Shown: one piece after another, positions 1 through 13,506 of the stretch
Layout: every line of letters begins with the position of its first letter
How positions within the stretch are numbered: the stretch's first letter is position 1
From: Chromera velia
Lineage: Eukaryota > Sar > Chromeraceae
NCBI GenBank assembly: GCA_018398765.1
Contig: JAHBMJ010005835.1
Coordinates: 1 to 63,723 of the forward strand
Direction of reading: 5' to 3'
Length of the DNA: 63,723 bases
Position numbers and translations under genes: made by a program
Notes under the pieces: generated by a model
The model's database searches: none
Told to the model about the DNA's origin: nothing
What the model saw: only the letters and a program-made list of their open reading frames with translations

Positions 1-1895
1 CCAGGTCCTAGAAATCTGGCTTAGATGGTCATCAAACCTTCTAGGAAGCGAAAAAAAAAATCTAGAAAAAATGAGGTCTCCAAATGAAAAATGTGAATTT
101 TTCACAACAGGTTCAAAAATGTTGCTTAAGCCACCCTAGTTGTACGAAGCTTTTTTTACTTTCATTCAATGCCATATGATGGGAGATTTACTACAAAAAA
201 AATCAGCTTCTGGTGTGGCCTATTTCTTAAGCTATGATAAATCTTGTATTTGAAAGAATTACTGAACAACCGGTAGCTCTCTTCTTCACTCACCCCCTAG
301 CTCACCCCCCCACACAAAATGATAATGGAGGACAAAAAAGAGGAAGAAGAGAAAGAAGAAGAGGAGAAAGAAGAGGAGAGAGCAGGCTCCTTATAGACTT
401 TGTTTCACTCGAAGTCCAACTTGAAAGTCGACCTCAGTATGTCGTCTTTCTTCCCGAGAAACTCTTCTGGTTTGATGCAGGCTGGTTGGGGCGGAGGGGA
501 GGCTTTGGCTTTGGCTTTTAATTTGGGTTTGGCTTTGAAGAATAAGAGAAATATGAACAGAGTCGGACAGGTGCGACTCCTAACCTCAGACCCTCTTCTT
601 TTGACTGACCCGGCTTGATTCATGATGTCCATCCAGACTAGCTTGTCTTTTCATACCTTCCTGAGCCACCTGCAAGGATCTACATGGCGAGTACAAGTAG
701 TGTCTCCGTCTTCAGATCTAAAAGAAGGCTCTCCCTGCTCTTCAACAACTCTTCTTTTATTTGCTGGCATTTGTTTGAAGCCGTCTATCTGAATAGGGCC
801 CCGGTTTGTGAAATTGAAAAATGATTAACTGCAGTGACCGGTATACAGGACCGGTATGACTGACAAGTCGCAAACGAAGGGGTGAACGCCCCTAGGAAAG
901 CTGCAATTCCTTCTACAGACGAACTTCAAACCCTCTGGAAGTATCAAATGCAACGAGAAGCCATGGTATGACAGAAAGTCAAATACAGATCTGTATATGA
1001 GCATGCAAACTTGACGAAGCATTAGCAGACGGAAGTGATGAATGGTTCCACTCTCCGAATGGTTCCACTCTCTAAAGCAAAACAGCAAATCGAATGATCA
1101 AACCAATTGCACTCTTACTGACCAAGATAGATCGAGCCCACAAATCGTAAAGAGCACCCGGCATTAGGTTTCAAAAGTCCTTACCTAGAACCGAGAGGGA
1201 AAGTGTTAACGTACCTTCGCATATGCGTGTTCTCATGTGTGTGCCGTTTCTGCTTCTCTTCATCATATGAAAAAGAATCTGCGTACAGCACTGCGTTGGT
1301 ATGCATCCTCGGATTGCTAATAAATTAAGGTCGAGGAAGCTGTTTCCTCCCGGCAAACCGTTTGGCATTGTGCCATTGCTATATAAACGGACTCAGTCTG
1401 CTTATTCAGCTTCTTGACTCAAACCTGTTGTTCTGGTCTTTTTACCCTTGTCCGCTCCGCGTTGCTATATATTGCTATGCGTGTATATGCACCCGTTTTT
1501 GTTATATAAGGCAGCCTATAAAACAGTTCTCATGCTGCAAAGAGAAGAGGTACTCATGTTCCAATGGACTTGATTTCATGTAGCGCATGCATGCGTTGTC
1601 GAACGTGCGTTCAGTAACCTCTGTATACATGTAGCCGATTTTAAATTTTTCTCAAAAATCGGCTGATTGGATTTATTCCGCGCACCGCGGCCCGGCAACA
1701 CGTGCGTTAACTTAATTGGGGCCGCGGGGAGCCGCAGGAGCGGGGCAGCAACGCGTTGCATGGCCATAACGCTAACACTTTTCACCCAATTCCATTCAAT
1801 CAGGTGCAAAACAGGTGCATCTGGTGCAAAACAGGTGCATCTGGTGCAACTTCTTGGTTTGCATCTTTTCTGAGGTGCATCTTTTCCAAGCCCTA
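1..1895. other. Intergenic, no gene recognised
   Basis: I see no reading frame with convincing coding character here; the open frames are short and overlap purine-rich stretches. At 1802-1850 a 20-bp unit built on AGGTGCATCTGGTGCAAAAC is repeated two to three times. The sequence around 1680-1760 is GC-rich compared with its flanks. No RNA gene was recognised. Confidence 0.5.
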
Positions 1896-1925
1896 TTTAC
1901 CCATTCTAGAAAAGAATCTCTGTCA

Positions 1926-1982
<57 letters not shown>

Positions 1983-2062
1983 ACTCTCTCTTCTAGCTCT
2001 CTCTCTCTCTCTCTCTCTCCCTGTTTTTCTCTCTCTTTTTCTTTCCCTCTCTCCATACAAAT
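1896..2062. repeat. CT-rich segment, copy 1 of a direct repeat
   Basis: This segment starts with TTTACCCATTCTAGAAAAGA, runs into (CT)n, then an ACTCTCT..TAGCTCT interruption and more (CT)n. The same order recurs at 2323-2541, so the unique lead-in and the microsatellite were duplicated together. The long Ser/Leu or Arg/Glu open frames across it are products of the dinucleotide repeat. Confidence 0.8.
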
Positions 2063-2210
2063 CCCCCATCATCATCATATAAAGTCTAAATCACTACTAT
2101 AAGGTAGATCAACCGTGGAAACTCACTCATTAATGAATCAACATTATAATGCTTATATCAGATTTTAGATCAACTTTAAGTATCGTTGATCGATATCTAG
2201 ATCTATCTAT

Positions 2211-2234
2211 CTATATATATATATATATATATAT
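2211..2234. repeat. (TA)n microsatellite
   Basis: A short run of TA dinucleotides follows ATCTATCTATC, between the two CT-rich copies. Confidence 0.9.
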
Positions 2235-2322
2235 GCAAACAGCGGCCCCATTCATTCCCTCACTCTTTCTTGCCTTTCAAAATGACAGGGAGAGAAATGG
2301 CATACGCACCTACCCGACGTAA

Positions 2323-2541
<219 letters not shown>

Positions 2542-3540
2542 ATATACCAGCTAGATACTCTCTAAACTTGGTACAAGGAATATATGGATCATGTTTATGT
2601 AAGATTATCAACCATAAAAGTGGTAAGCGCAAACAGAAAGGATACAGTTTGAGTAAACTGGAGACGGACCGAGAACGAAACGAGAGTATTCGATCAATCA
2701 AACGAGTCAGTCGAGTAGCAGAGAAGAGGAGAGGTATGCGCCACTGTGTATGCCTGTCTGCTTCTAAAAATGCTTGCGAGTCTGCTACTTGAGGTGCCAA
2801 CTCTGTAGAACAAAATTGTGAAGGTGGAGACTGGCTGCGACAGCGGCCGCTGCTGTTCTCAAACGTGAACGGCAACCAGGCTCTGCTACCATGTTATGTA
2901 CCAGCTAAACACTCTCTAGATTTGGTACAAGGAATATACGGATCTAGATACGGATCGTGTTTACGTGAGACTGTCAAGCAAGAAGCTAAGTCTAATTCCA
3001 TCGATCAGCTGGACAAAACAGTAACGGGGAATACACTGCTGAGCAAGAAATATTCAGTGGGATACTGTGGATGGAATAGTTACCGTTGCCCCCGCGCTAC
3101 CCAGATGGGACATACTGTGGTCACCGTTGGATCTGTGTAGGACGGTCTAGGCCGGGATACAACACAGATTCCCTTTCTTTTCTCTTAGATTTTTTTGTGT
3201 TTCCTTATCCTGTGAAGTCTTTCACAACCCTCCAAATCTAAGGAAACTGCCGTTTTGAGTGTGAGAAAGAGACTGGCGAGAGGCGGGCACTGGATTCGAT
3301 AGGGAGACAACTGTCAGCTGATAGTGTCTGGGAGGTTGGAGCGGGTTAATTGCGCGTAAGTGGGCTCAGTCAATGCCCAATAGTTGGACGGCAACTGAGA
3401 AGGAGACAGTGTGGCAGCGTCCACATACTCGTGAGAAAGAGTAGGGTTCTTTGGGTCGCCACAGATCAAACTACAGGCTTTTATCTCTTCTTGCCATGGC
3501 TTCTATAGGACGGTGAATGATTTCAAATTTGAGATCGGGA

Positions 3541-3981
3541 TCAATGGTCAATGGACAGAGGATCAGCTTTGAGCGGTCTCCCCGGGACTCTAACCATCGG
3601 GATCTGAGTCAACTCTGAGGGCTTCGATGGGTTAGCAGGCTTCAAAGAGCAGATGGCGGCCTTAGATGATTTTGAGTTCGAGTTCGACTTACCAAAGTGG
3701 TGTGAAGCAGAAGCAGTGAGGGTGAGCATAGAACCATCTGGGTTCACCTCATCTATGTTTGTAGCCACAGTGGTTGCACGACGCTCCTTCTTCCGCCTTT
3801 GTCTTTCTGCCTTCGGCACGGTAGACAAGGCGACCGGCATATTCTCCCGGATCGTGCGATCGGGATTGGCATCACAACGCCTGGACTGGGAGGGTTGAAG
3901 TGAAGGGGACTGGTGTTGCGCAGTAGCTTCTATGAAGGAAAGACCACGCTGAACACGGGGAGAGGAGTGAGATGGGTCCAA
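3541..3981 (-). other. Recurrent open frame in the array, minus strand (146 aa in this copy)
   Basis: The C-terminal ~100 codons of this frame are open in all six copies: here, 5303-5743, 7065-7364, 8741-9040, 9612-9944 and 11349-11681. Shared features are an N-terminal MPV(A/T)LST.PK motif, a basic run (QR.KK.RR), a Ser/Asn/Lys stretch (SNSKSSK) and KPANPSKPSEL. In the last two copies the C-terminal end changes frame and reads into VDPDLKFEVI. Conservation of an open frame through many transitions is suggestive of coding, but the opposite strand is also open and I recognise no domain. I do not call it a gene. Confidence 0.3.
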
Positions 3982-4435
3982 AGGAAGAGACTGTATGAGT
4001 GGAGGCGCACTGCCAGATCGAAGGTTGCTGCAGAGACACAGGGGCGGGGAGGAGTGGGGGCTTTTGCGTAGGGGTTGATGAAGTTACTGCAGAATCAATA
4101 AAAGAATGAGTGGGCACTGTACAAAGTGATAGGTTGTTCTTTACTTTGGTAACACTGCCCGAACCACGCTTTCTATGACGCTTTTGAAGCCGGTGTACTT
4201 CTGAAACAAGTCGATTGCGGGAGGCAAGAGACAGAAAATTCTTGGCAGCAGTGGTAAGAGAGGCGTAGCAGGCCTCAGCGCCATGGATCTTCATCTTCAT
4301 GGCCTGATTGCACGCCTCAGCTGGTAAAGTTCTACCACAATGGTAGACACTTCGATAAACAAAGAAGACATTGGAAATAAAAGTGGCAAGCGCAAACAGA
4401 AAGGATATACTTTGAGTAAACTGGAGACGGACCAA
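3872..4435 (-). other. Second recurrent minus-strand open frame (187 aa)
   Basis: This frame lies upstream (in minus sense) of the 146-aa frame and is nearly identical at 5634-6197; shortened or rearranged versions occur at 9072-9590, 10034-10750 and 11771-12133. It starts with a hydrophobic segment (residues ~5-27) and later has a basic patch (LQKRHRKRGSG) and a Pro/Ser/Thr-rich stretch. A signal anchor is possible, but there is no family match I can make. Intact copies sit next to broken ones, so constraint is unproven. Confidence 0.25.
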
Positions 4436-4580
4436 GAATAAAATGAGAGTATTCGATCAATCAAACAAGTCAGTTGAGTAGCAGAGAAAAAAAGAGATAC
4501 ACGCCACTGCGTATACCTGTCTGCTTCTAAAAATGTTTGCGAGTCTGCTGTTTGAGGCACGAACTCTGTAGAATAAAATT

Positions 4581-4955
4581 GTGAAGGTGGAGACTGGCTG
4601 CGATATGCAGTGGCCGCTGCTGTTCTCAAACGTGAACGGCAGCCAGGCTCTGCTACCATATTATATACCAGCTAAACACTCTCTAAACTTGGTACAAGGA
4701 ATATACGGATCTAGATACGGATCATGTTTACGTAAGACTGTTAAGCAAGAAGCTAGGTCTGATTCCATCGATCAGTTAGACAAAACAGTGATGGGGAATG
4801 CACTGCTGAGCCAGAAATATTCAATGAGATACTGTGGATGGAATAGTTGTCGTCGCCCCCGCGCTGCCTGGATGGGACATACCGTGGTCGCCGTTAGATC
4901 TGTGTGGGACGCTCTAGGCCGGAACACAACACAGATTCCCTTTCTTTTCTCTTAG
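4581..4955 (+). other. Recurrent plus-strand open frame in the array (124 aa)
   Basis: This frame is repeated at 6343-6717 and in similar form at 2865-3140, 8033-8551 and 10603-11046. It contains the conserved stretches SIDQLDKTV, GNALLS(Q/K)KYS and YCGWNS. It overlaps the minus-strand frames of the same unit. It is conserved in length across copies, but with no recognised domain. Confidence 0.25.
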
Positions 4956-7900
4956 ATTTTTCTGTGCTTCCCTATCCTTTGAAGTCTTTCACAACCCTCC
5001 AAATCTAAGGAAACTGCTATTTTGAGTGCGAGAAAGAGACTGACGAGAGGCAAACACTGGATTAAATAGGGAGACAACTGTCAGCTGATAGTATCTGGGG
5101 GGTTAGAGCAGGTTGTGTGTGGGTAGGCTCAGTTAATGCCCAATAGTTAGACGGTAACTGAGAGGGAGACAGTGTGGCAGCGTCCACGTACTGATGACGA
5201 AGAGTAGGGTTCTTTGAGTCGCCACAGATCAAACTACAGGCTTCTATCAGATTCTCTTCTTGGCTTCTAGGATGGCGAATGACTTCAAATTTGAGATCGG
5301 GATCAACGGTCAATGGACAGGGGATCAGCTTTGAATGGTCCCCCTAGGACTCTAACCATCGGGATCTGAGTCAACTCCGAGGGCTTCGATGGGTTAGCAG
5401 GCTTCAAAGAGCAGGTGACGACCTTAGATGATTTTGAGTTCGAGTTTAACTTGCTAAAGTAGTATAAAATAGAAGCAGTGAGGGTGAGCATAAAACCATC
5501 TAGGTTCACCTCATTTGTGCATACAGCCACAGTGGTTGTACGACGCTCCTTCTTCTGCCTTTGTCTTTCCGCCTTCGGCACAGTAGACAAGGCGACCGGC
5601 ATATTCTGCCGGATCGTGCGATCGGGATTGGTATTACAAGGACTGGACTGGGAGGGTTGAAGCGAAGGGGACTGGTGTTGCGCAGTGGCTTCTATGAAGG
5701 AAAGACCACGCTGAACACGGAGAGAGGAGTGAGGTGGGTCCAAAGGAAGAGACTGTATGAGTGGAGGCGCACTGCCAGATCGAAGGTTGCTGCAGAGACA
5801 CAGGGGCGGGGAGGAGTGGGGGCTTTTGCGTAGAGGTTGATGAAGTTACTGCAGAATCAATAAAAGAATTAGTGGGCACTGTACAAAGTGATAGATTGTT
5901 CTTTACCTTGGTGACACTGCCCGAACCACGCTTTCCATGACGCTTTTGAAGCCGGTGTACTTCTGAAACAAGTCGATTGCGGGAGGCGAGAGACAGAAAA
6001 TTCTTGGCAGCAGTGGTAAGAGAGGCGTAGCAGGCTTCAGCGCCATGGATCTTCGTCTTCATGGCCTGATTGCACGCCTCAGCTGGTAAAGTTCTACCAC
6101 AATGGTAGACACTTCGATAAACAAAGAAGACATTGGAAATAAAAGTGGCAAGCGCAAACAGAAAGGATATAGTTTGAGTAAACTGGAGATGGACCAAGAA
6201 TAAAACGAGAGTATTCGATCAATCAAACGAGTCAGTTGAGTAGCAGAGAAAAAAAGAGATACACGCCACTGCGTATACCTGTCTACTTCTAAAAATGTTT
6301 GCGAGTCTGCTGTTTGAGGCACGAACTCTGTAGAATAAAATTGTGAAGGTGGAGACTCGCTGCGACATGCAGTGGCCGCTGCTGTTCTCAAACGTGAACG
6401 GCAGCCAGGCTCTGCTACCATATTATATACCGGCTAAACACTCTCTAAACTTGGTACAAGGAATATACGGATCTAGATACGGATCATGTTTACGTGAGAC
6501 TGTTAAGCAAGAAGCTAGGTCTGATTCCATCGATCAGTTAGACAAAACAGTGACGGGGAATGCACTGCTGAGCCAGAAATATTCAATGAGATACTGTGGA
6601 TGGAATAGTTGTCGTCGCCCCCGCGCTGCCTGGATGGGACATACCGTGGTCACCGTTAGATCTGTGTGGGACGCTCTAGGCCGGAACACAACACAGATTC
6701 CCTTTCTTTTCTCTTAGATTTTTCTGTGCTTCCCTATCCTTTGAAGTCTTTCACAACCCTCCAAATCTAAGGAAACTGCTATTTTGAGTGCGAGAAAGAG
6801 ACTGGCGAGAGGCAAACACTAGATTCAATAGGGAGACAACTGTCAGCTGATAGTATCTGGGGGGTTAGAGCAGGTTGTGTGTGGGTAGGCTCAGTCAATG
6901 CCCAATAGTTAGATGGTAACTGAGAGGGAGACAGTGTGGTAGCGTCCACGTACTCACGACGAAGAGTAGGGTTCTTTAAGTTGCCACAGATCAAACTATA
7001 GGCTTCTATCAGATTCTCTTCTTGGCTTCTAAGACAGTGAATGACTTCAAATTTGAGATCGGGATCAACGGTCAATGGACAGGGGATCAGCTTTGAACGG
7101 TCCCCCTAGGACTCTAACCATTGGGATCTGAGTCAACTCCGAGGGCTTCGATGGGTTAGCAGGCTTCAAAGAGCAGGTGACGACCTTAGATGATTTTGAG
7201 TTCGAGTTTAACTTGCTAAAGTAGTGTAAAATAGAAGCAGTGAGGGTGAGCATAAAACCATCTAGGTTCACCTCATTTGTGCATACAGCCACAGTGGTTG
7301 TACGACGATCCTTCTTCCACCTTTGTCTTTCCGCCTTCGGCACAGTAGACAAGGCGACCGGCATATTCTGCCGGATCGTGCGATCGGGATTGGTATCACA
7401 AGGACTGGACTGGGAGGGTTGAAGCGAAGGGGACTGGTGTTGCGCAGTGGCTTCTATAAAGGAAAGACTATGCTAAACACGGAGAGAGGAGTGAGGTGGG
7501 TCCAAAGGAAGAGACTGTATGAGTGGAGGCCCAGATCGAAGGTTGCTGCGAAGACACAGAGGTGGGGAGGAGTGGGGGTTTTTTTATAGGGGTCGATGAA
7601 GTAACTGCAGAATCAATAAAAGAACGAGTAGGCACTGCAGAAAGTGATGGATTGTTCTTTGCCTTGGTGCCCGAACCACGCCTTCTGCGACGCTTTCGGA
7701 GCTGGTGTACTTCTAAAACAAGTCGATTGCGGTAGGCAAGAGATAAAAAATTCTTGGTAGCAGTCTACGGCAGCAGTGGTAAGAGAGGCATAGCAGGCTT
7801 CAGCGCCATGGATCTTCGTCTCCATGACCTGATTGCACGCCTCAGCTGGTAAAGTTCTGCCACAGTGGCAGACACTTCGACAAATAAAGAAGACATTGGA

Positions 7901-8455
7901 AATAAAAGTGGCAAGCGCAAACAGAAAGGATACACTTTGATAAACTGGAGACGGACCGAGAACGAAACAAGAGTATTCGATTAATCAAACGAGTCAATCA
8001 AGTAGCAGAAAAGAAGAGAGGTACGCGCCACTGTGTATGCCTGTCTGCTTCTAAAAATGCTGGCGAGTCTGCTGCTTGAGGTGCCAACTCTGCACAACAA
8101 AATTTTGAAGGTGGAGACTGGCTGCGACAGCGGCCGCTGCTGTGTCTCAAACGTGAACGGCAACCAGGCTCTGCTACCATGTTATGTACCAGCTAAACAC
8201 TCTCTAAACTTGGTACAAGGAATATGCGCATCTAGATATAGATTGTGTTCACGTGAAACTGTCAACCAAGAAGCTAGGTGTGATTCCATCGATCAGCTGG
8301 ATAAAACAGTGACGAGGAATGCACTGCTGAGCAAGAAATATTCAATGGGATACTGTGGATGGAATAGTTATCGTCGCCCCCGCGCTGCCTGGATGGGACA
8401 TGCCGTGGTCGCCGTTAGATCTGTGTGGGACGCTCTAGGCCTGAACACAACACAG

Positions 8456-8456
8456 N
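8456..8456. other. Ambiguous base inside the tandem array
   Basis: A single N sits exactly where about 90 bp of the unit are missing compared with neighbouring copies. It probably marks an assembly join in the repeat, so the true copy number may differ from the one seen. Confidence 0.8.
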
Positions 8457-11400
8457 TTGAGTGCGAGAAAGAGACTGGCGAGAGGCGGGCACTGGATTCG
8501 ATGGGGAGACAACTGTCAGCTGATAGTGTCTGGGGGGTTGGAGCGGGTTAATTGTATGTAGGTGGGCTCAGTCAATGCCCAATAGTTGGACAGCAACTGA
8601 GAAGAAGACAGTGTGGCAGCGTCCACATACTCACGATGAAGAGTACGGTTCTTTGAGTCGCCACAGATCAAACTACAGGCTTCTATCTCTTCTTGCTATG
8701 GCTTCTAGGATGGCGAATGACTTCAAATTTGAGATCGGGATCAACGGTCAATAGACAGGGGATCAGTTTTGAACGGTCCCCCCAGGATTCTAACCATCGG
8801 GATCTGAGTCAACTCCGAGGGCTTCGATAGGTTAGCAGGCTTCAAAGGGCAGGTGGCAACCTTAGATGACTTTGAGTTCGAGTTTGACTTACCAAAGTGG
8901 TGTGAAGCAGCAGCAGTGAGGGTGAGTATGAAACCATCTGGGTTCACCTCATCTGTGCGTGCAGCCACAGTGGTTGTACGATGCTCCTTCTTCCGCCTTT
9001 GTTTTTCCACCTTCGGCATGGTAGACAAGGTGACCGGCATATTTTGCTGGATCGTGCGATCGGGATTAGCATCACAAGGACTGGACTAGAAGGGTTAAAG
9101 TGAAGGGGACTGGTGTTGTGCAATAGTTTCTATGAAGGAAAGACCACGCTAAACACGGGAAGAGGACTGAGGTGGGTCCAAAGGAAGAGACTGTGTGAGT
9201 GGAGGCGCAGATCGAAGGTTGCTGCAAAGATACAGAGGTGGGGAGGAGTGGGGGCTTTTGTGTAGGGGTCGATGAAGTAACTGCAGAATCAATAAAAGAA
9301 CGAGTGGGCACTGCAGAAAGTGATGGGTTGTTCTTCGTCTTAGCGCCCGAACCACGCTTTCTGCAACGCTTTCGGAGCTGGTATGCTTCTGAAACAAGTC
9401 GATTACGGGAGGCGAGAGACAGAAAATTCTTGGCAGCAGTGGTAAGAGAGGCATAGCAGGAGCGGGTTAATTGTGTGTAGGTGGGCTCAGTCAATGCCCA
9501 ATAGTTGGACGGTAACTGAAGGGGAGACAGTGTGGCAGCGTTCACGTACTTGTGATGAAGAGTAGGGTTCTTTGGGTCATGACAGATCAAACTACAGGCT
9601 TCTATCTCTTCTTAGCTTCTAGGACAATGAATGACTTCAAATTTGAGATCAGGATCAACAGTTAATGGACAGGAGATCAGCTTTGAGCGGATTCTAACCA
9701 TTGGGATCTGAGTCAACTCCGAGGGCTTCGATGGGTTAGCAGGCTTCAAAGAGCAGGTGACGACCTTAGATAATTTTGAGTTCGAGTTTAACTTGCTAAA
9801 GTAGTGTAAAATAGAAGCAGTGAGGGGGGGCACAGAACCATCTCGGTTCACCTTATCTGTGCGTGCAGCCATAGTGGTTGCACAACGCTCCTTCTTCTGC
9901 CTTTGTGTTTCCGTCTTCGGTATAGTAGATAAGGCAACCGGCATATTCTACCGGATCGTGCGATCGGGACTGATATCATAAGGACTAGACTAGGAGGGTT
10001 GAAGCGAAGGAGACTGGTGTTACGCAGTGGCTTCTATAAAGGAAAGACCATGCTGAATACGGGGAGAGGACTGAGATGGGTCCAAAGGAAGAGACTGTAT
10101 GATTGGAGGCCCAGATCGAAGGTTACTGCGAAGACACAGGGGCAAGGAGGATCAAATGGGGGCTTTTGCGTAGGGGTTGATGAAGTAACTGCAGAATCAA
10201 CAAAAGAACGAGTGGGCACTGCAGAAAGTGATGGGTTGTTCTTCGCCTTGGCGTCCGAACCATGCTTTTTGCGATGCTTTTGGAGCCGGTGTGCTTCTGA
10301 AACAAGTCGATTACGGGAGGCGAGAGACAGAAAATTCTTGGCAGCAGTGGTAAGAGAGGCGTCAGGCTTCAGCATCATGGATCTTTGTCTCCATGGCCTG
10401 ATTGTATGCCTCAGCTGGTAAAGTTCTGCCACAGCAGCAGACACTTCGACAAACAAAGAAGACATTAGAAATAAAAGTGGCAAGTGCAAACAGAAAGGAT
10501 ACACTTTGAGTAAACTGGAGATGGACCGAGAACGAAACGAGAGTATTCGATCAATCAAACGAGTCAGTTGAGTAGCAGAGAAGAAGAGAGATACGCGCCA
10601 CTGTGTATGCCTGTCTGCTTCTGAAAATGCTGGCGAGTCTGCTGCTTGAGGTGCAAACTCTGCACAACAAAATTCTGAAGGTGGAGACTGGCTGCAACAG
10701 CGGCCGCTGCTGTGTCTCAAACGTGAACGGCAACCAGGCTCTACTACCATGTTATGTACCAGCTAAACACTCTCTAAACTTGGTACAAAGAATATATGGA
10801 TTTAGATATAGATCGTGTTCACGTGAAACTGTCAACCAAGAAGCTAGGTCTGATTCTATCGATCAGCTGGACAAAACAGTGACGGGGAATGCACTGCTGA
10901 GCCAGAAATATTCAGTAGGATACTATAGATGGAATATTTGCCATGGGCCCCGCGCTGCCCAGATGGGACATGCCGTGGTCGCCGTTAGATCTGTATGGAA
11001 TACTCTAAGCCGGGATACAACACAGCTTCCCTTTCTTTTCTTTTAGATTTTTCTGTGCTTCCCTGTCCTGTGAAGTCTTTCACAACCCTCTAAATACAAG
11101 GAAACTGCCGTTTTAAGTGTGAAAAAGAGACTGGCGAAAGGTAGGCACTGGATTTGATAGGGAGACAACTGTCAGCTGATAGTGTCTGGGGGGTTGGAGC
11201 GGGTTAATTGTGTGTGGGTGGGCTTAGTCAATGCCCAATAGTTGGACGGTAACTGAAGGGGAGACAGTGTGGCAGCGTTCACGTACTCGTGATGAAGAGT
11301 AGGGTTCTTTGGGTCATGACAGATCAAACTATAGGCTTCTATCTCTTCTTAGCTTCTAGGACAATGAATGACTTCAAATTTAAAATCAGGATCAACGGTT

Positions 11401-12766
11401 AATGGACAGAAGATCAGCTTTGAGCGGACTCTAACCATCGGGATCTGAGTCAACTCCGAGGGCTTCGATGGGTTAGCAGGCTTTGAAGGGCAGGTGGCGA
11501 CCTTAGATGACTTTGAGTTCGAGTTCGACTTGCCAAAGTGGAGTAAAGCAGAAGCAGTGAGGGGGGGCACAGAACCATCTCGGTTCACCTCATCTGTGCG
11601 TATAGCCATAGTGGTTGTACAACGCTCCTTCTTCTGCCTTTGTCTTTCCGTCTTCGGCACAGTAGATAAGGCAACCGGCATATTCTACCGGATCGTGCGA
11701 TCGGGACTGACATCATAAGGACTAGACTAGGAGGGTTGAAGCGAAGGAGACTGGTGTTACGCAGTGGCTTCTATGAAGGAAAGACCATGCTGAATACGGG
11801 GAGAGGACTGAGGTGGGTCCAAAGGAAGAGACTGTGTGATTGGAGGCCCAGATCGAAGGTTACTGCGAAGACACAGGGGCAGGGAGGATCAAGTGGGGGC
11901 TTTTGCGTAGGGGTCGATGAAGTAACTGCAGAATCAACAAAAGAACGAGTGGGCACTGCAGAAAGTGATGGGTTGTTCTTCGCCTTGGCGTCCGAACCAT
12001 GCTTTCTGCGATGCTTTCGGAACCGGTGTGCTTCTGAAACAAGTCGATTACGGGAGGCGAGAGACAGAAAATTCTTGGCAGCAGTGGTAAGAGAGGCGTA
12101 GCAGGCTTCAGCATCATGGATCTTTGTCTCCATGGCCTGATTGCATGCCTCAGCTGGTAAAGTTCTACCACAGCAGCAGACACTTCGACAAACAAAGAAG
12201 ACATTAGAAATAAAAGTGGCAAGCGCAAACAGAAAGGATATACTTTGAGTAAACTAGAGACGGACCGAGAATCAAACGAGAGTGTTCAATCAATGAAACG
12301 AGTCAGTCGAGTAGCAGGGAAGAAGAGAAGTACACGCCACTGCGTATGCCTGTCTGCTTCTGAAAATGCTGGTGAGTCTGCTGCTTGAGGCGTGAACTCT
12401 GTAGAACAAAATTTTGAAGGTGGAGACTGGCTGCGACATGCAGTGGCCGCTGCTGTGTCTCAAACATGAACGGCAACCAGGCTCTGCTACCATGTTATGT
12501 ACCAGCTAAACACTCTCTAGACTTGGTATAAGGAATATACGGATCTAGATACAGATCGTGTTCACGTGAGACTGTCAACTAAGAAGCTAAGTCTAATTCC
12601 ATCGATCAGCTAGACAAAACAGTGATGGGGAATGCACTGCTGAGCCAGAAATCTTCAGTGGGATACTGTGGATGGAATAGTTGCCGTGGCCTCCGCGCTG
12701 CCCGGATAAGACATGCCGTAGTCGCCGTTAGATCTGTGTAGGACGCTTTAGGCGGGGACACAACAC

Positions 12767-13506
12767 TCCCTCTCTCTCCTAGTCTTTCTCTCTCTCAGAA
12801 AAAAAAGAGAACTTGCATGATGGGATCCGAAACTCGAAACCTTCAGTTGAAAGTGTTAGGGAGATAACCAAGTTTAGATCCGAGTCTAGAATCTAGATAT
12901 TGCATATAGAGTAGATTTGAACTGAAATTTAGCCTGAAACGGTAAAACCGAATATACAATACTAACTTGAATATCGATCATCATCATTATATATATTATC
13001 GTCACGGGCCTATAAGTAGACGTCTAGCGTAGTCTAGCGTTAGGTGGCACTGCAACGCACAAAGCAGTTAATTTGTTGAATTTTATTTATTATGAAAGCA
13101 TGCAACATTTACATTTTTAATGCGTTAACTCAGGATGCGTATTTTAAAACTTTTTAAGAATCGGAGTCTTGAACGTCAGGCACAGAATGCAATATGGGAT
13201 TCATGATGGGAACGTTTTTTACTTTAAAGTATATATTTAAATTAAATGAAAGGAATTACTATGCATATTTACTACTAGTGGTAGTAGTATGAATTACGAG
13301 ATACCGTTAAAGCTGTACAACTAAACTGTCTTAGACTATTATTTAAACCATGCGAAGACCTGCTGTCATCTGATCATGCAATCGACAGTGTCATGGTGTC
13401 AGTGATAACTCAACTTTTCCGTAAAATAAAAAAAAGACGGGCAGGACCCATCGACCGCGCATGCATGAAATAGAGGGTTCATGCAGTCGAAGAACGTGGA
13501 CACATT
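12767..13506. other. Intergenic, no gene recognised
   Basis: A CT-rich patch follows the array, then AT-rich sequence with no supported frame. The last part must hold the 3' UTR and polyadenylation site of the minus-strand SET gene that ends at 13507. Confidence 0.5.
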